Shown: piece by piece, positions 18,276 to 26,694 of the stretch
How the letters are laid out: every line of letters starts with the position of its first letter
Numbering within the stretch: the stretch's first letter is position 1
Source of the DNA: Winogradskyella sp.
GTDB lineage: Bacteria > Bacteroidota > Bacteroidia > Flavobacteriales > Flavobacteriaceae
Assembly (NCBI RefSeq): GCF_025210595.1
Contig: NZ_JAOARH010000003.1
Location: 1 to 32,239, forward strand
Direction: 5' to 3'
Length of the DNA: 32,239 nt
The notes under the pieces: model-generated
What the model saw: the letters and a program-made list of their open reading frames with translations, nothing else
What the model was told of the DNA's origin: nothing
Databases searched by the model: none
Program-made: the position numbers and the translations under genes

Positions 18276-19826
18276 TTAATGGGTCTTTTTAAGTTCTAAA
18301 TCATGAAAATCGAAACTGAAATCTGTGATTGGTGCAATGTATTTCATTGTGGCAGAAACTGCTTTTTCATTTTCATTAAAAGTGAATTGTACAAATACAT
18401 CTGCATCGTAACTTCTATCGTTCCACTTGGCAACAAAAGTTGTAGCATTGTACGGTAGTAATTCACCAAACAATCTTGGCGAACGCACACATTTGATACT
18501 GTATTTTTTTCCGTCGTGAGAAATAACAATATCACCAAACCAATCGTCCGTATAAGTACCAACAATTTGTTCTGGTGCTGGAATGGTTAAATGCATTTTT
18601 GCTTTTTCTACTTTAGCAAAAACCTCAGCTTTTAAGCTGTCATTATATTTTAAATAATCTGCATTACGTTTCCCTAAACGTTGCAACCAAGCTCTATCTT
18701 CATAACCTAAATACGAATCTTTAATAGTATTGGTAATTGTACTAAATGCAGAGCCATTCATTTGGTTGGTTAGTACCACAATAGCCAAATCTAAATCTGG
18801 AATCATAGTAAACTGTGTTACGGTTCCTATCAATCCTCCTGTATGATACACTTGTTTGTATCCTCCTTTTACATCAGTAACAAACCAACCTAAACCATAG
18901 CCTTTAAAGTTAGAGTCGTAAGTGTCGTTAGCTCTCACTTTTAACGGAGTTTGCAATTGCCAAAGCTCATGAAATTGGGCTTCACTTAACAAACGTTCTC
19001 CGCTTTCGGTTACAGCATCGTTCATTAAAAATTTTGCCCATGCCATCATATCATGAACATTACTCACAATACCACCTGCTGCATTTGCAGTTTCGCTCCA
19101 ATCGTGTGGAATCTGAATTACTTTGCCTTCCGCTCTAGTATGCGCTTCAATAATATTCGATTTGTCGGTAACACGATTATAAGATGCCTTAGAATTTTTC
19201 ATCCCAACAGGTTTCATAATTTTAGTTTCAATAAAATCTTCCCAAGATAATCCACTTACACGTTTCAAAACTTCACCAGCTATGATAAACATGTTGTTAT
19301 TGTAGGCGAATTTGCTTCGGAAAGAAGTTTCAGGCTCTAAATATTTTACCTTATCAATTATATCCTGAACTGAAAAATCATTGCCTTCAGGAAAGAACAT
19401 TAAGTCTCCTGCTCCTAATCCCATTCCGCTTCTATGAGTTACTAAATCTCTAACAGTAAAATGCTCAGTAACCCAAGCATCGTGTAGTTGAAATTCTGGT
19501 ATATGTTTTCTTACAGGATCATCCCAATTAAGTTTCCCGTCATCGACCATCATTGCCAACGCAAAACAGGTAAACCCTTTGCTGTTAGAAGCAACACCAA
19601 CTAAAGTGTTTGAATTCATGTCTTTTTTACTGGTTAAAGAACGTACTCCATAGCCTTTAGCATACACTTCTTTACCGTCTTTATAAACACCAACAGAAAT
19701 ACCTGGTACATCAAAAGTTGTAAGCGTTTCTTTAATCAATTTATCAATTTGAGCTTCTTTCAATTGAGCAGACAAGCTTATGCTACTTAAAAATAAAGCT
19801 AAGATCAGTAGTCGTTTTAAAAACAT
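18276..19826 (-). CDS. Serine hydrolase, class C beta-lactamase-like, with C-terminal DUF3471-like domain
   Basis: A 516-residue exported hydrolase of the beta-lactamase/penicillin-binding fold (family S12). Signal peptide about 1-20 (ending SLSAQ). Active-site motifs: Ser80-x-x-Lys83 in ASNSKGF, the Tyr-x-Asn element in FAYNNNMF (about 175), and HTGGLIG near residue 330 in the KTG position. The last about 110 residues, after a break near 400, form a beta-rich domain that often follows such hydrolases. Members are usually esterases, D-aminopeptidases or peptide hydrolases rather than antibiotic-resistance enzymes; the substrate cannot be told. It is divergent from the alpha/beta hydrolase gene and has a TAnnTTTG box at 19855-19862. 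Confidence 0.9.
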   Translation of the reverse strand: MFLKRLLILALFLSSISLSAQLKEAQIDKLIKETLTTFDVPGISVGVYKDGKEVYAKGYGVRSLTSKKDMNSNTLVGVASNSKGFTCFALAMMVDDGKLNWDDPVRKHIPEFQLHDAWVTEHFTVRDLVTHRSGMGLGAGDLMFFPEGNDFSVQDIIDKVKYLEPETSFRSKFAYNNNMFIIAGEVLKRVSGLSWEDFIETKIMKPVGMKNSKASYNRVTDKSNIIEAHTRAEGKVIQIPHDWSETANAAGGIVSNVHDMMAWAKFLMNDAVTESGERLLSEAQFHELWQLQTPLKVRANDTYDSNFKGYGLGWFVTDVKGGYKQVYHTGGLIGTVTQFTMIPDLDLAIVVLTNQMNGSAFSTITNTIKDSYLGYEDRAWLQRLGKRNADYLKYNDSLKAEVFAKVEKAKMHLTIPAPEQIVGTYTDDWFGDIVISHDGKKYSIKCVRSPRLFGELLPYNATTFVAKWNDRSYDADVFVQFTFNENEKAVSATMKYIAPITDFSFDFHDLELKKTH

Positions 19827-19854
19827 GGGATTCTTAATTTAAAATGAATAGCTT

Positions 19855-19862
19855 CAAATATA
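19855..19862 (-). promoter_or_regulatory. -7 box for the serine hydrolase gene
   Basis: TATATTTG on the minus strand, 29 bases before the ATG at 19826, matches TAnnTTTG. I do not see a TTG at the right distance upstream, so the -33 element is weak or absent. It lies back to back with the promoter at 19885-19914. Confidence 0.45.
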
Positions 19863-19884
19863 ATAAATGTTACGGATGATTGAA

Positions 19885-19914
19885 TTGTTAAACTACTTTC
19901 AAAATATATCTTTG
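19885..19914 (+). promoter_or_regulatory. Bacteroidota promoter giving a near-leaderless transcript
   Basis: TTG (19885-19887), 19 bases, TATCTTTG (19907-19914) is a full consensus match. Five bases separate the box from the ATG at 19920, so transcription should start at or within a base or two of the start codon. Confidence 0.7.
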
Positions 19915-19919
19915 CAGCC

Positions 19920-20696
19920 ATGATTTTAGATTATAAAAACATAGCGGTTCATTACACAGTTTCTGGAGAAGGTTCTACAGTAGTTTTACTTCATGGGTTT
20001 TTAGAAACTGTTGCCATGTGGAAAGAAATAGTACCAGAATTTTCGAGAAGTCATCAAGTAGTTTGCATAGATTTATTAGGACATGGAGAAACAGATTGCT
20101 TAGGCTATGTACATACTATGGAAGATATGGCAGGTGCTGTTTTTGCTGTATTAAATCATCTAAACATTGAAAAGGGTGTCTTTATTGGTCATTCCATGGG
20201 AGGTTATGTGGCTTTAGCATTAGCCGAAAAAGAACCTCAATTGTTTGAAGGCTTGTGTTTAATGAATTCCACCTTTGAAGATGATAATGAAGACCGTAAA
20301 TTGTTACGTACTCGTGCTAATGAAATGGCAAAGACTAATTTTGAAAATTTAGTACGCATGTCTTTTGCTAACTTATTTGCAACTGAAAGCAGAATTAGTT
20401 TTAAATCTGAATATAATAATGCATTGCAAACAGCTCTTAACACTTCGGTACAAGGTTATATTGCTGCTAATGAAGGTATGAAATTAAGACCTAATCGATT
20501 TGAAACTTTTAAAACACTAAACGCTCATAAACTTATTATAGTTGGAAAAAAAGACAATCTAATTAATAGTTCGTGTCTTAAAAATTGTATTGAAAATACT
20601 TCGATTCAATTTGAAGAATTATCTGAAGGACATATGAGTCATATTGAAAATATACCAGAATTATCTTACCTATTATTGCTTTTTATCGAAAAATAA
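19920..20696 (+). CDS. Alpha/beta-fold hydrolase
   Basis: A 258-residue cytoplasmic hydrolase of the alpha/beta fold. Seen: oxyanion HGF motif in VVLLHGFLET (21-30), DLLGHGETD after strand 4, nucleophile elbow GHSMGG with Ser92, a likely acid in VGKKDNLIN (about 210) and catalytic His in EGHMSHIEN near residue 240. Length and layout suit small esterases, lipases, epoxide or haloalkane-type hydrolases; there is no way to choose a substrate from sequence. Start ATG 19920 is fixed by the promoter just upstream. A weak hairpin (AACG/CGTT, 20705-20720) followed by TATTTTTC lies after the stop. Confidence 0.9.
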   Translation: MILDYKNIAVHYTVSGEGSTVVLLHGFLETVAMWKEIVPEFSRSHQVVCIDLLGHGETDCLGYVHTMEDMAGAVFAVLNHLNIEKGVFIGHSMGGYVALALAEKEPQLFEGLCLMNSTFEDDNEDRKLLRTRANEMAKTNFENLVRMSFANLFATESRISFKSEYNNALQTALNTSVQGYIAANEGMKLRPNRFETFKTLNAHKLIIVGKKDNLINSSCLKNCIENTSIQFEELSEGHMSHIENIPELSYLLLLFIEK

Positions 20697-20776
20697 TTCT
20701 CATTAACGTTTTATTGCGTTTATTTTTCTAAGTTTATTGCACAATTAAAAAAGTTTATCATAAATCTTAACCTACC

Positions 20777-21019
20777 ATGTCAGCCACAAAAATTTATTGT
20801 GATTTTTTTGGACACAACTACGAGGTTACAAAAAAAGTAACCAAGCACGTTAAGGAGTACACTTGTACGCGTTGCAAAAAGCAGTTGACGACTAGCAGTA
20901 ATGGTAAATTAATTGAGCTTACACCCAAACACAAAGAAATAAACTCTACATTAGAGCGTATCTACAATAACAAATTAACACGTTTAAAGCAAAAATCTAT
21001 CAGTTCATCGATTTGTTGA
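20777..21019 (+). CDS. Small zinc-finger-like protein, copy 1
   Basis: An 80-residue basic protein. Near the N-terminus it reads CDFFGHNYEV and then CTRCKKQ, giving possible zinc ligands Cys8, His13, Cys30 and Cys33, followed by NGKLIELTP and a Lys-rich helix. It is clearly paralogous to the genes at 21105 and 28645, sharing Cys-x2-FGH-x-Tyr/Asn, Cys-x2-Cys, NGN/NGK and a final helix with I-x-S-x-L. The layout recalls the short DUF1660-type (prophage protein) family, but that match is from memory. Function unknown; a nucleic-acid or protein-binding role would suit its charge. The family resemblance across three copies argues that these short ORFs are real genes. Confidence 0.78.
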   Translation: MSATKIYCDFFGHNYEVTKKVTKHVKEYTCTRCKKQLTTSSNGKLIELTPKHKEINSTLERIYNNKLTRLKQKSISSSIC

Positions 21020-21030
21020 TTGTTGAAAAC

Positions 21031-21058
21031 TTGTGAACAACTCTTTTTCTTATATTTA
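21031..21058 (+). promoter_or_regulatory. Probable promoter of small zinc-finger-like copy 2
   Basis: TTG (21031-21033), 17 bases, TATATTTA (21051-21058): one mismatch from TAnnTTTG. It sits 46 bases before the ATG at 21105, which suggests the second copy is transcribed separately from the first. Confidence 0.45.
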
Positions 21059-21104
21059 AGTCCCTATACTGAATTAATCCGTAACTAAGAAAAGTACTCT
21101 CACA

Positions 21105-21335
21105 ATGAAAAACGTTTACTGCTCATTATTTGGGCATGAATATAAAGTCTCTAAAGTTGTCACCTATCATGTAAAAGAGTATAAGTGTAAACGTTGTCAT
21201 TCTGAAATGACTATTGATGGTAATGGCAATTTAATTCCGCTTACACCAAAATATAAAGAAATTAATTCTGTACTCAATCGCGTTCATAATAAACGCTTAG
21301 AAAAAAGCAGAAAGCTTTTTATGATTGATCTTTAA
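21105..21335 (+). CDS. Small zinc-finger-like protein, copy 2
   Basis: A 76-residue basic protein closely related to the copy 86 bases upstream: shared HVKEY before the second Cys pair, KRCHSE, the PLTPKYKEINS stretch and a terminal basic helix. Candidate ligands are Cys6, His11, Cys28 and Cys31. Its 3' end overlaps the convergent thiL stop by 17 bases. The tandem arrangement points to local duplication. No function can be assigned. Confidence 0.76.
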   Translation: MKNVYCSLFGHEYKVSKVVTYHVKEYKCKRCHSEMTIDGNGNLIPLTPKYKEINSVLNRVHNKRLEKSRKLFMIDL

Positions 21336-22371
21336 GAGCATTCCAACCTTTAGCGATTATAGGAATTTTTTGTTCAGCTCTAGTTACCAAATGCATTCCA
21401 TTCGCTTCCTCTGTTATATATCCAATTACTGTTAAATTAGGATTGCCTTTAATTTTAGGATAATCTTTTTGAGAAATTGTCATCAACAACTCATAATCTT
21501 CACCACCATTTAATGCAATAGTTGTACTATCAATGTTAAATTCCTCACATGTAGAAATTACTTGTGGATCTAACGGAATTTTGTTTTCATAAACATCAAC
21601 ACCTACTTTACTTTGTTTACATAAGTGAATAACTTCAGAAGATAATCCATCGCTAATGTCAATCATACTAGTTGGTTTAACCTCTAGCTGTTTAAGCAAC
21701 TCTACAATATCTTTTCGTGCTTCTGGTTTTAATTGACGCTCAACAATGTAGTTATACATAGACAAATCTGGTTGCGAATTAGGGTTTACTTTAAAAACTT
21801 CTTTTTCGCGCTCCAAAATTTGTAAGCCCATATAAGCACCACCAATATCACCGGTAACAACTAAAAGGTCGTTTGGCTGAGCCCCAGATCTTAACACCTC
21901 ATTACCTTTATCAACTTCTCCTATAGCAGTTATAGAAATAATTAAACCTGAAGTTGACGATGTAGTATCACCACCAATAACATCTATGTTATAGTATTTT
22001 GCTGCGGTTGTAATTCCTGAATACAATTCTTCTAAAGCTTCTAAAGGAAACCGATTAGAAACTGCAACAGACACTGTTATTTGAGTAGCCATGGCATTCA
22101 TAGCATAAATATCTGAGAGATTAACCATAACTGCTTTATAACCTAAATGTTTTAATGGCACATAACTCAAATCAAAATGCACTCCTTCTACCAATAAATC
22201 AGTAGAAACCACAATCTGCTTTTTACCATAACTTAAAACAGCTGCATCATCTCCTATGCCTTTAACTGTTGATTTATGGTTAATTTTAAAATGACTGGTT
22301 AAATGTTCAATAAGCTTAAACTCACCAAGCTCACTCAATGGTGTACGTTGTGGATTTTTATCTTCTATCAT
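21319..22371 (-). CDS. thiL: Thiamine-monophosphate kinase
   Basis: Phosphorylates thiamine monophosphate to the active cofactor thiamine diphosphate, in the cytoplasm. The 350-residue protein shows the ThiL/PurM-fold signature: GIGDDAAVL with metal-binding Asp41/Asp42, STDLLVEGVHFD (56-67), AVMVNLSDIYAMNA, GGDTTSS (about 133-139), the glycine-rich VVTGDIGGAYMG and the MIDISDGLSSE segment near residue 235. All expected acidic metal ligands are present and length is normal. Its 3' end overlaps the small plus-strand gene ending at 21335. A -7 box lies immediately before its ATG. Confidence 0.95.
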   Translation of the reverse strand: MIEDKNPQRTPLSELGEFKLIEHLTSHFKINHKSTVKGIGDDAAVLSYGKKQIVVSTDLLVEGVHFDLSYVPLKHLGYKAVMVNLSDIYAMNAMATQITVSVAVSNRFPLEALEELYSGITTAAKYYNIDVIGGDTTSSTSGLIISITAIGEVDKGNEVLRSGAQPNDLLVVTGDIGGAYMGLQILEREKEVFKVNPNSQPDLSMYNYIVERQLKPEARKDIVELLKQLEVKPTSMIDISDGLSSEVIHLCKQSKVGVDVYENKIPLDPQVISTCEEFNIDSTTIALNGGEDYELLMTISQKDYPKIKGNPNLTVIGYITEEANGMHLVTRAEQKIPIIAKGWNALKDQS

Positions 22372-22375
22372 GTTG

Positions 22376-22383
22376 CAAAAATA
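22376..22383 (-). promoter_or_regulatory. -7 box giving a near-leaderless thiL transcript
   Basis: TATTTTTG on the minus strand ends four bases before the ATG of thiL (22371), so the expected start site falls at the start codon. A matching -33 TTG is not visible at 17-20 bases, so strength is uncertain. The sequence TTTGCAACATG parallels TTTGCAGCCATG at 19911-19922. Confidence 0.5.
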
Positions 22384-22565
22384 TTATGCTTTTTTTAAAT
22401 ATAAGCGCCTTATTTAAGGTTTATTACACTGTATTATAAATGATGTGCAAAATTTACTGTAAATTGCTAAAAAAAAGCTTATACTGCTCGATTGGCAAAT
22501 TACAACTATTGTTTGTGCATATTAAGCATAATGCCAGAAGCATATTTTTACAAAATTTTGAAAAA

Positions 22566-23813
22566 ATGAAACTTAACTCTTTTAAGAGGTTTTCCTATGC
22601 AATTTTTATAATTACTTTATTTTCTTCTATAACATTTGGATGTTCAAATGACGATAGTAATGCTAATGATGGAAATAGCCCAACTTCCCAATCTCAATTT
22701 CCTTGTGTTAACGGTTTTTCTAATGGTTATCCATGTAATGGCTTTGATCTAATGAGTCACATACCTATTGATGTACTTGGTGGAGATGGTGCCAGAGGTA
22801 ATGATTCTTGGGGATGGACAGACCCACAATCTGGAAAAGAATATGCTTTAGTAGGGACGACAACAAATGCTGCTTTTGTAGACATTACAGACCCTTCTAA
22901 CCCTATTTTTTTAGGAATCTTACCTACAGCAACTTCAAATAGTGTTTGGAGAGACATTAAGGTTTATAACAACCATGCTTTCATTGTAAGCGAAGCTGAT
23001 AATCATGGTATGCAAATTTTTGATTTAACACGTTTAAGAAATGTTGCAAACCCACCAGAAACATTTACTGCAGATGCGCATTATACAGGTTTTGGTAGTG
23101 CCCACAACATTGTTATCAATGAAAATAGTGGCTTTGCTTATGCAGTAGGTACAGATACCTTTAATGGAGGGCCTCACTTTGTAAATATTCAAAATCCAAT
23201 ATCACCTATTGCTGCTGGAGGATATGCAAATGCTGCTTATTCTCATGATGCTCAAGTGGTCACATATAATGGTCCAGATGCTGATTATACAGGAAAAGAA
23301 ATTTTAATAGGAAGTAATGAAAATGAAGTTGTTATTGTTGATGTTACAGACAAAAATAACCCAACTCAAATTTCAACGATAGATTACAGCAATATTGGTT
23401 ATACACATCAAGGCTGGTTTACCGAAAACATGGAATACTTTTTACTTGGTGATGAGATCGATGAAATTAATTTTGGCTTAAACTCTAGAACTGTTGTTTT
23501 TGATTTTAATGACCTAGATAATCCTGTAATTCATATGGAATATTCAGGACCTACTGCAGCTATTGATCATAACGGTTATGTTGTAGGCAATACATTTTAT
23601 ATAGCCAACTACACAGCTGGACTTAGGGCTGTTGATATTTCTAATATTGAATCTGGCGTTATGACTGAAACTGGTTTTATTGACACCTATATCTCAAATA
23701 ACAATACTGCTTTTAATGGAGCTTGGAATATCTACCCATTTTTTGAAAGTGGTAATATTGTTGTCAGTGATATTGATGGAGGATTGTTTGTCGTTAGAAA
23801 AAGTAACCCTTAA
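22566..23813 (+). CDS. Choice-of-anchor-B / LVIVD-repeat lipoprotein
   Basis: A 415-residue surface or periplasmic lipoprotein. I start at ATG 22566 because it gives a proper lipoprotein signal ending TFGC (Cys26) followed by SNDDSNAND; an in-frame ATG at 22440 would put 42 residues without signal character in front. The body is a propeller with LVIVD-like repeats: AAFVDITDPSNPIFLG, HGMQIFDLTRLR, EVVIVDVTDKNNP, RAVDISN. Two Cys flank NGFSNGYP close to the N-terminus. The pattern matches the choice-of-anchor-B family, in which the same propeller is tethered in different ways. It is about 60% alike by eye to the next gene and heads the operon through 28539. Ligand unknown. Confidence 0.85.
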   Translation: MKLNSFKRFSYAIFIITLFSSITFGCSNDDSNANDGNSPTSQSQFPCVNGFSNGYPCNGFDLMSHIPIDVLGGDGARGNDSWGWTDPQSGKEYALVGTTTNAAFVDITDPSNPIFLGILPTATSNSVWRDIKVYNNHAFIVSEADNHGMQIFDLTRLRNVANPPETFTADAHYTGFGSAHNIVINENSGFAYAVGTDTFNGGPHFVNIQNPISPIAAGGYANAAYSHDAQVVTYNGPDADYTGKEILIGSNENEVVIVDVTDKNNPTQISTIDYSNIGYTHQGWFTENMEYFLLGDEIDEINFGLNSRTVVFDFNDLDNPVIHMEYSGPTAAIDHNGYVVGNTFYIANYTAGLRAVDISNIESGVMTETGFIDTYISNNNTAFNGAWNIYPFFESGNIVVSDIDGGLFVVRKSNP

Positions 23814-23866
23814 AATAGGGTAATCACTATCTCAATTGTTATATATAAGATTATAAAAAAAATATT

Positions 23867-25315
23867 ATGAAAAGTAAATTTCCCCATTTCTTAATTCTCT
23901 TATTGTTTTTATCTCAAACACTTAGTTCTCAAACCAACTGTGTTAACGGATTTGCAGGTGAATATCCTTGTAATAATTTAGATTTAATATCTAATATTCC
24001 CATATCCATATTAGCAAATACAAGTGGAAATCCTGAAGGAAGTGATGTTTGGGGCTGGACAGACCCAATAAACAATAAAGAATATGCCATAGTTGCAACA
24101 ACCAACAGCACCGCTTTTGTAGACATTTCAGATCCTTTAAATCCTATTTTTTTAGGACGCTTAGATACATCAGCTGGAACAAGTTTTTGGAGAGACGTAA
24201 AAGTGTATAATAATTATGCATTTATCGTTGCCGATAATGTTGGCCCTCATGGTATGCAAATATTTGATCTAACACGCTTAAGAAGTGTTACTAATCCTCC
24301 ACAAACCTTCACTACAGATGCTATGTACACTGGTGTTGACAGTTGCCACAATATTGTTATAAATGAAAGCAAAGGTGTTGCCTATTTGGTTGGCTGTAAT
24401 ACCTTTAATGGTGGCCCACACTTTATTGATATTTCTAATCCTGAAAATCCCGTAAGTCTTGGTGGATATTCTGCTGAAGGCTACACTCACGATGCCCAAG
24501 TCATTACATACAATGGTCCAGATTCTGATTATACTGGAAAAGAAATTCTAATAGGCAGCAACGAGAATAAAGTAGTTATTCTAGATATTACCAATAAGAA
24601 TAATGTTATTAAAATAGGAGATATTGATTACCCTCAAATTGGCTATACACATCAAGGCTGGTTTACAGAAGACCAACGTTATTTTATATTAGGAGATGAA
24701 ACCGACGAACAAAGTTATGGTATAAACACCAGAACTATTGTGTTTGACTTTTTAGATCTAGACAATCCTGTTCAATCCTCAACTTATTTTGGAAATTCTT
24801 CTGCTATTGATCATAATGGTTATGTTTTGGGTGATGATTTTTATTTAGCAAGTTATAGAGCTGGTTTAAGATTACTAGATATTTCAAACATTCAATCTCC
24901 AACTAATTCAATGACTGAAATAGCATATTTTGACACATATCCTACTAATGATGGGACAGCCTTTAACGGAGCTTGGAGCGTTTATCCTTATTTTGCTAGC
25001 GGAAACATTGTAATTAGTGATATTGAAAGAGGTATGTTTATTGTTAGAAAAAATCAAACTTTATCTGTTAGTGATGATGAACTTAAAACAAGTTTCTCTC
25101 TTTCTCCAAACCCAACAAGCTCTTTTGCTAAAGTTAAGGCTTCAAAAAATCAAACAATTAATTCAATTGAAATCTATAATAACTTAGGTCAGAAGCTGTT
25201 TTCAAAATATAATATAAATAATAGCACAGTTACTTTACCAACATCTAATTATAAGTCAGGTATATATCTAGTAAGAATAAATAATAAAATTACCGAAAAG
25301 CTTGTTGTTAATTAG
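23867..25315 (+). CDS. Choice-of-anchor-B / LVIVD-repeat protein with T9SS sorting domain
   Basis: A 482-residue paralogue of the preceding protein. It has a cleavable signal peptide (about 1-21, ending LSSQ), the same propeller (TAFVDISDPLNPIFLG, HGMQIFDLTRLR, KVVILDITNKNNV, RLLDISN) and a roughly 70-residue tail (about 412-482: FSLSPNPTSSF, IEIYNNLGQKLF, SGIYLVRIN, EKLVVN) that is a type A T9SS C-terminal sorting domain. It should thus cross the outer membrane by the gliding/T9SS machinery and be attached or released at the surface, whereas its neighbour is a lipoprotein. Gap to the upstream gene is 53 bases. Function unknown; likely extracellular binding. Confidence 0.88.
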   Translation: MKSKFPHFLILLLFLSQTLSSQTNCVNGFAGEYPCNNLDLISNIPISILANTSGNPEGSDVWGWTDPINNKEYAIVATTNSTAFVDISDPLNPIFLGRLDTSAGTSFWRDVKVYNNYAFIVADNVGPHGMQIFDLTRLRSVTNPPQTFTTDAMYTGVDSCHNIVINESKGVAYLVGCNTFNGGPHFIDISNPENPVSLGGYSAEGYTHDAQVITYNGPDSDYTGKEILIGSNENKVVILDITNKNNVIKIGDIDYPQIGYTHQGWFTEDQRYFILGDETDEQSYGINTRTIVFDFLDLDNPVQSSTYFGNSSAIDHNGYVLGDDFYLASYRAGLRLLDISNIQSPTNSMTEIAYFDTYPTNDGTAFNGAWSVYPYFASGNIVISDIERGMFIVRKNQTLSVSDDELKTSFSLSPNPTSSFAKVKASKNQTINSIEIYNNLGQKLFSKYNINNSTVTLPTSNYKSGIYLVRINNKITEKLVVN

Positions 25316-25355
25316 AATCATAGCTTTTAAAGTCAAAGTTTAGTTGTTATAAATC

Positions 25356-26690
25356 ATGAAACTTAAAAAGATAACACATATAATAATTGCCTGCTTGTTT
25401 TTAAGCGTTATTAATTGTTCAAAAGACGATTCTCAACCTTCAAATCCATTTCAAGGTGTGGTTGAAAAAATCACAACCTACGGAGGTTCAAAAAACGAAA
25501 GCGCAAAAGCCGTTACCAAAACCAATGATGGTGGTTATGCTGTTTTAGGACATACGCAAAGTATAGATGGTGATATTACAGACAAACAAAATGAAAACTT
25601 TGATTACTGGCTATTAAAATTTGATTCTGAAAACAATCTTCAATGGTCTAAAACTTATGGAGGTTCTAATGACGATAGAGGAAATGACATTATACAAACA
25701 GCAGATGGAGGCTACATAGTTATTGGTTATAGCTCTAGCAATGATGAAGATGTTTCGGAAAACGCAGGTTTAAGAGACTACTGGCTACTAAAATTAGATG
25801 CATCTGGTAACATTATTTGGCAAAAATCCTATGGCTACTCAGGAATCGACGTAGGTCATAATATAACACAAACAAATGATGGTGGATTTTTTATAACTGG
25901 AGTACTAGACGTTACAGCATCTGGTGGTGAGGGAAATACGTCGAGAAATGCCAACAGACATGCAGGAGGAGATTATTGGGCTCTTAAATTAGACACATCT
26001 GGCAATATTGAATGGAGCAAATATTTTGGTGGAGGGTTTACAGACACACCTTATGATGCTATACAAACCAATGATGGCTATATAATCGTTGGTTCTTCAG
26101 ATAGCGATGATGTAGATATTTCAGACAATAAAGGTACTTATGATTTTTGGGTGGTAAAAATATCTAACACAGGATCTATGATATGGGAAAAATCATTTGG
26201 AGGTGATGAAATTGATGAAGCAAGAGCAATAGCAAGTACTAATGATGGTAACTTTATCATTGCTGGAGACACTAGAAGCAACAATACAGACGTTAGTCAA
26301 AATAATGGCGCAGCCGATTTATGGCTTATTAAAATTTCACCTATTGGAGATTTAATTTGGGAAAAAACTTATGGCGGAAGTAGTTTTGATGTTGCAAGAT
26401 CCATAGAAAGAACAGAAGATAATGGTTTCTTAATTTCTGGTAGTTCAAGAAGTTCAGATGGCGATCTTTCAGTTAATCAAGGGCAAAATGATGCTTGGGT
26501 GATTAAAACAGACGCAAATGGTCAAATACAATGGCAAAAAACAATAGGCGGAACTGATATTGATTTTGCCTTTGATGCTACCGAATTGAATGACAACACC
26601 TTAGTTGTAGTTGGCGAGTCTAACAGCAATGACTTAGAAATAGAAAACAACAAAGGATTTACCGACCTATTAATTGTAAAAATAGATTAA
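25356..26690 (+). CDS. Seven-repeat beta-propeller lipoprotein
   Basis: A 444-residue lipoprotein: signal MKLKKITHIIIACLFLSVINC with Cys21, then an Asp/Ser/Pro linker. The rest is seven repeats of about 55-65 residues, each with a T-N/A-DGGY strand, a polar loop (DGDIT, DEDVSEN, DVDISDN, NTDVSQN, DGDLSVN) and a closing WLLKFD-type strand followed by a Gly/Asn turn and IxWxKxxGG. I count seven closing strands (WLLKFD, WLLKLD, WALKLD, WVVKIS, WLIKIS, WVIKTD, LLIVKID), as expected for a seven-bladed propeller. Acidic loops could bind calcium. Binding partner unknown. It lies 40 bases after the T9SS paralogue and 4 before the MbnP gene, so it belongs to this operon. Confidence 0.85.
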   Translation: MKLKKITHIIIACLFLSVINCSKDDSQPSNPFQGVVEKITTYGGSKNESAKAVTKTNDGGYAVLGHTQSIDGDITDKQNENFDYWLLKFDSENNLQWSKTYGGSNDDRGNDIIQTADGGYIVIGYSSSNDEDVSENAGLRDYWLLKLDASGNIIWQKSYGYSGIDVGHNITQTNDGGFFITGVLDVTASGGEGNTSRNANRHAGGDYWALKLDTSGNIEWSKYFGGGFTDTPYDAIQTNDGYIIVGSSDSDDVDISDNKGTYDFWVVKISNTGSMIWEKSFGGDEIDEARAIASTNDGNFIIAGDTRSNNTDVSQNNGAADLWLIKISPIGDLIWEKTYGGSSFDVARSIERTEDNGFLISGSSRSSDGDLSVNQGQNDAWVIKTDANGQIQWQKTIGGTDIDFAFDATELNDNTLVVVGESNSNDLEIENNKGFTDLLIVKID

Positions 26691-26694
26691 AAAC

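Noticed and set aside
18276-19826. Beta-lactamase conferring antibiotic resistance
   Set aside because: The motif set and extra C-terminal domain fit general family S12 hydrolases; nothing points to true AmpC function.
20777-21335. Toxin-antitoxin pair formed by the two tandem small genes
   Set aside because: The two products are paralogues of each other, separately spaced by 85 bases with a probable promoter between them; that is not the usual arrangement.
22440-22565. Upstream ATG extending the first choice-of-anchor-B protein by 42 residues
   Set aside because: The added residues are not signal-like, while ATG 22566 gives a textbook lipoprotein signal; the extension would bury it.
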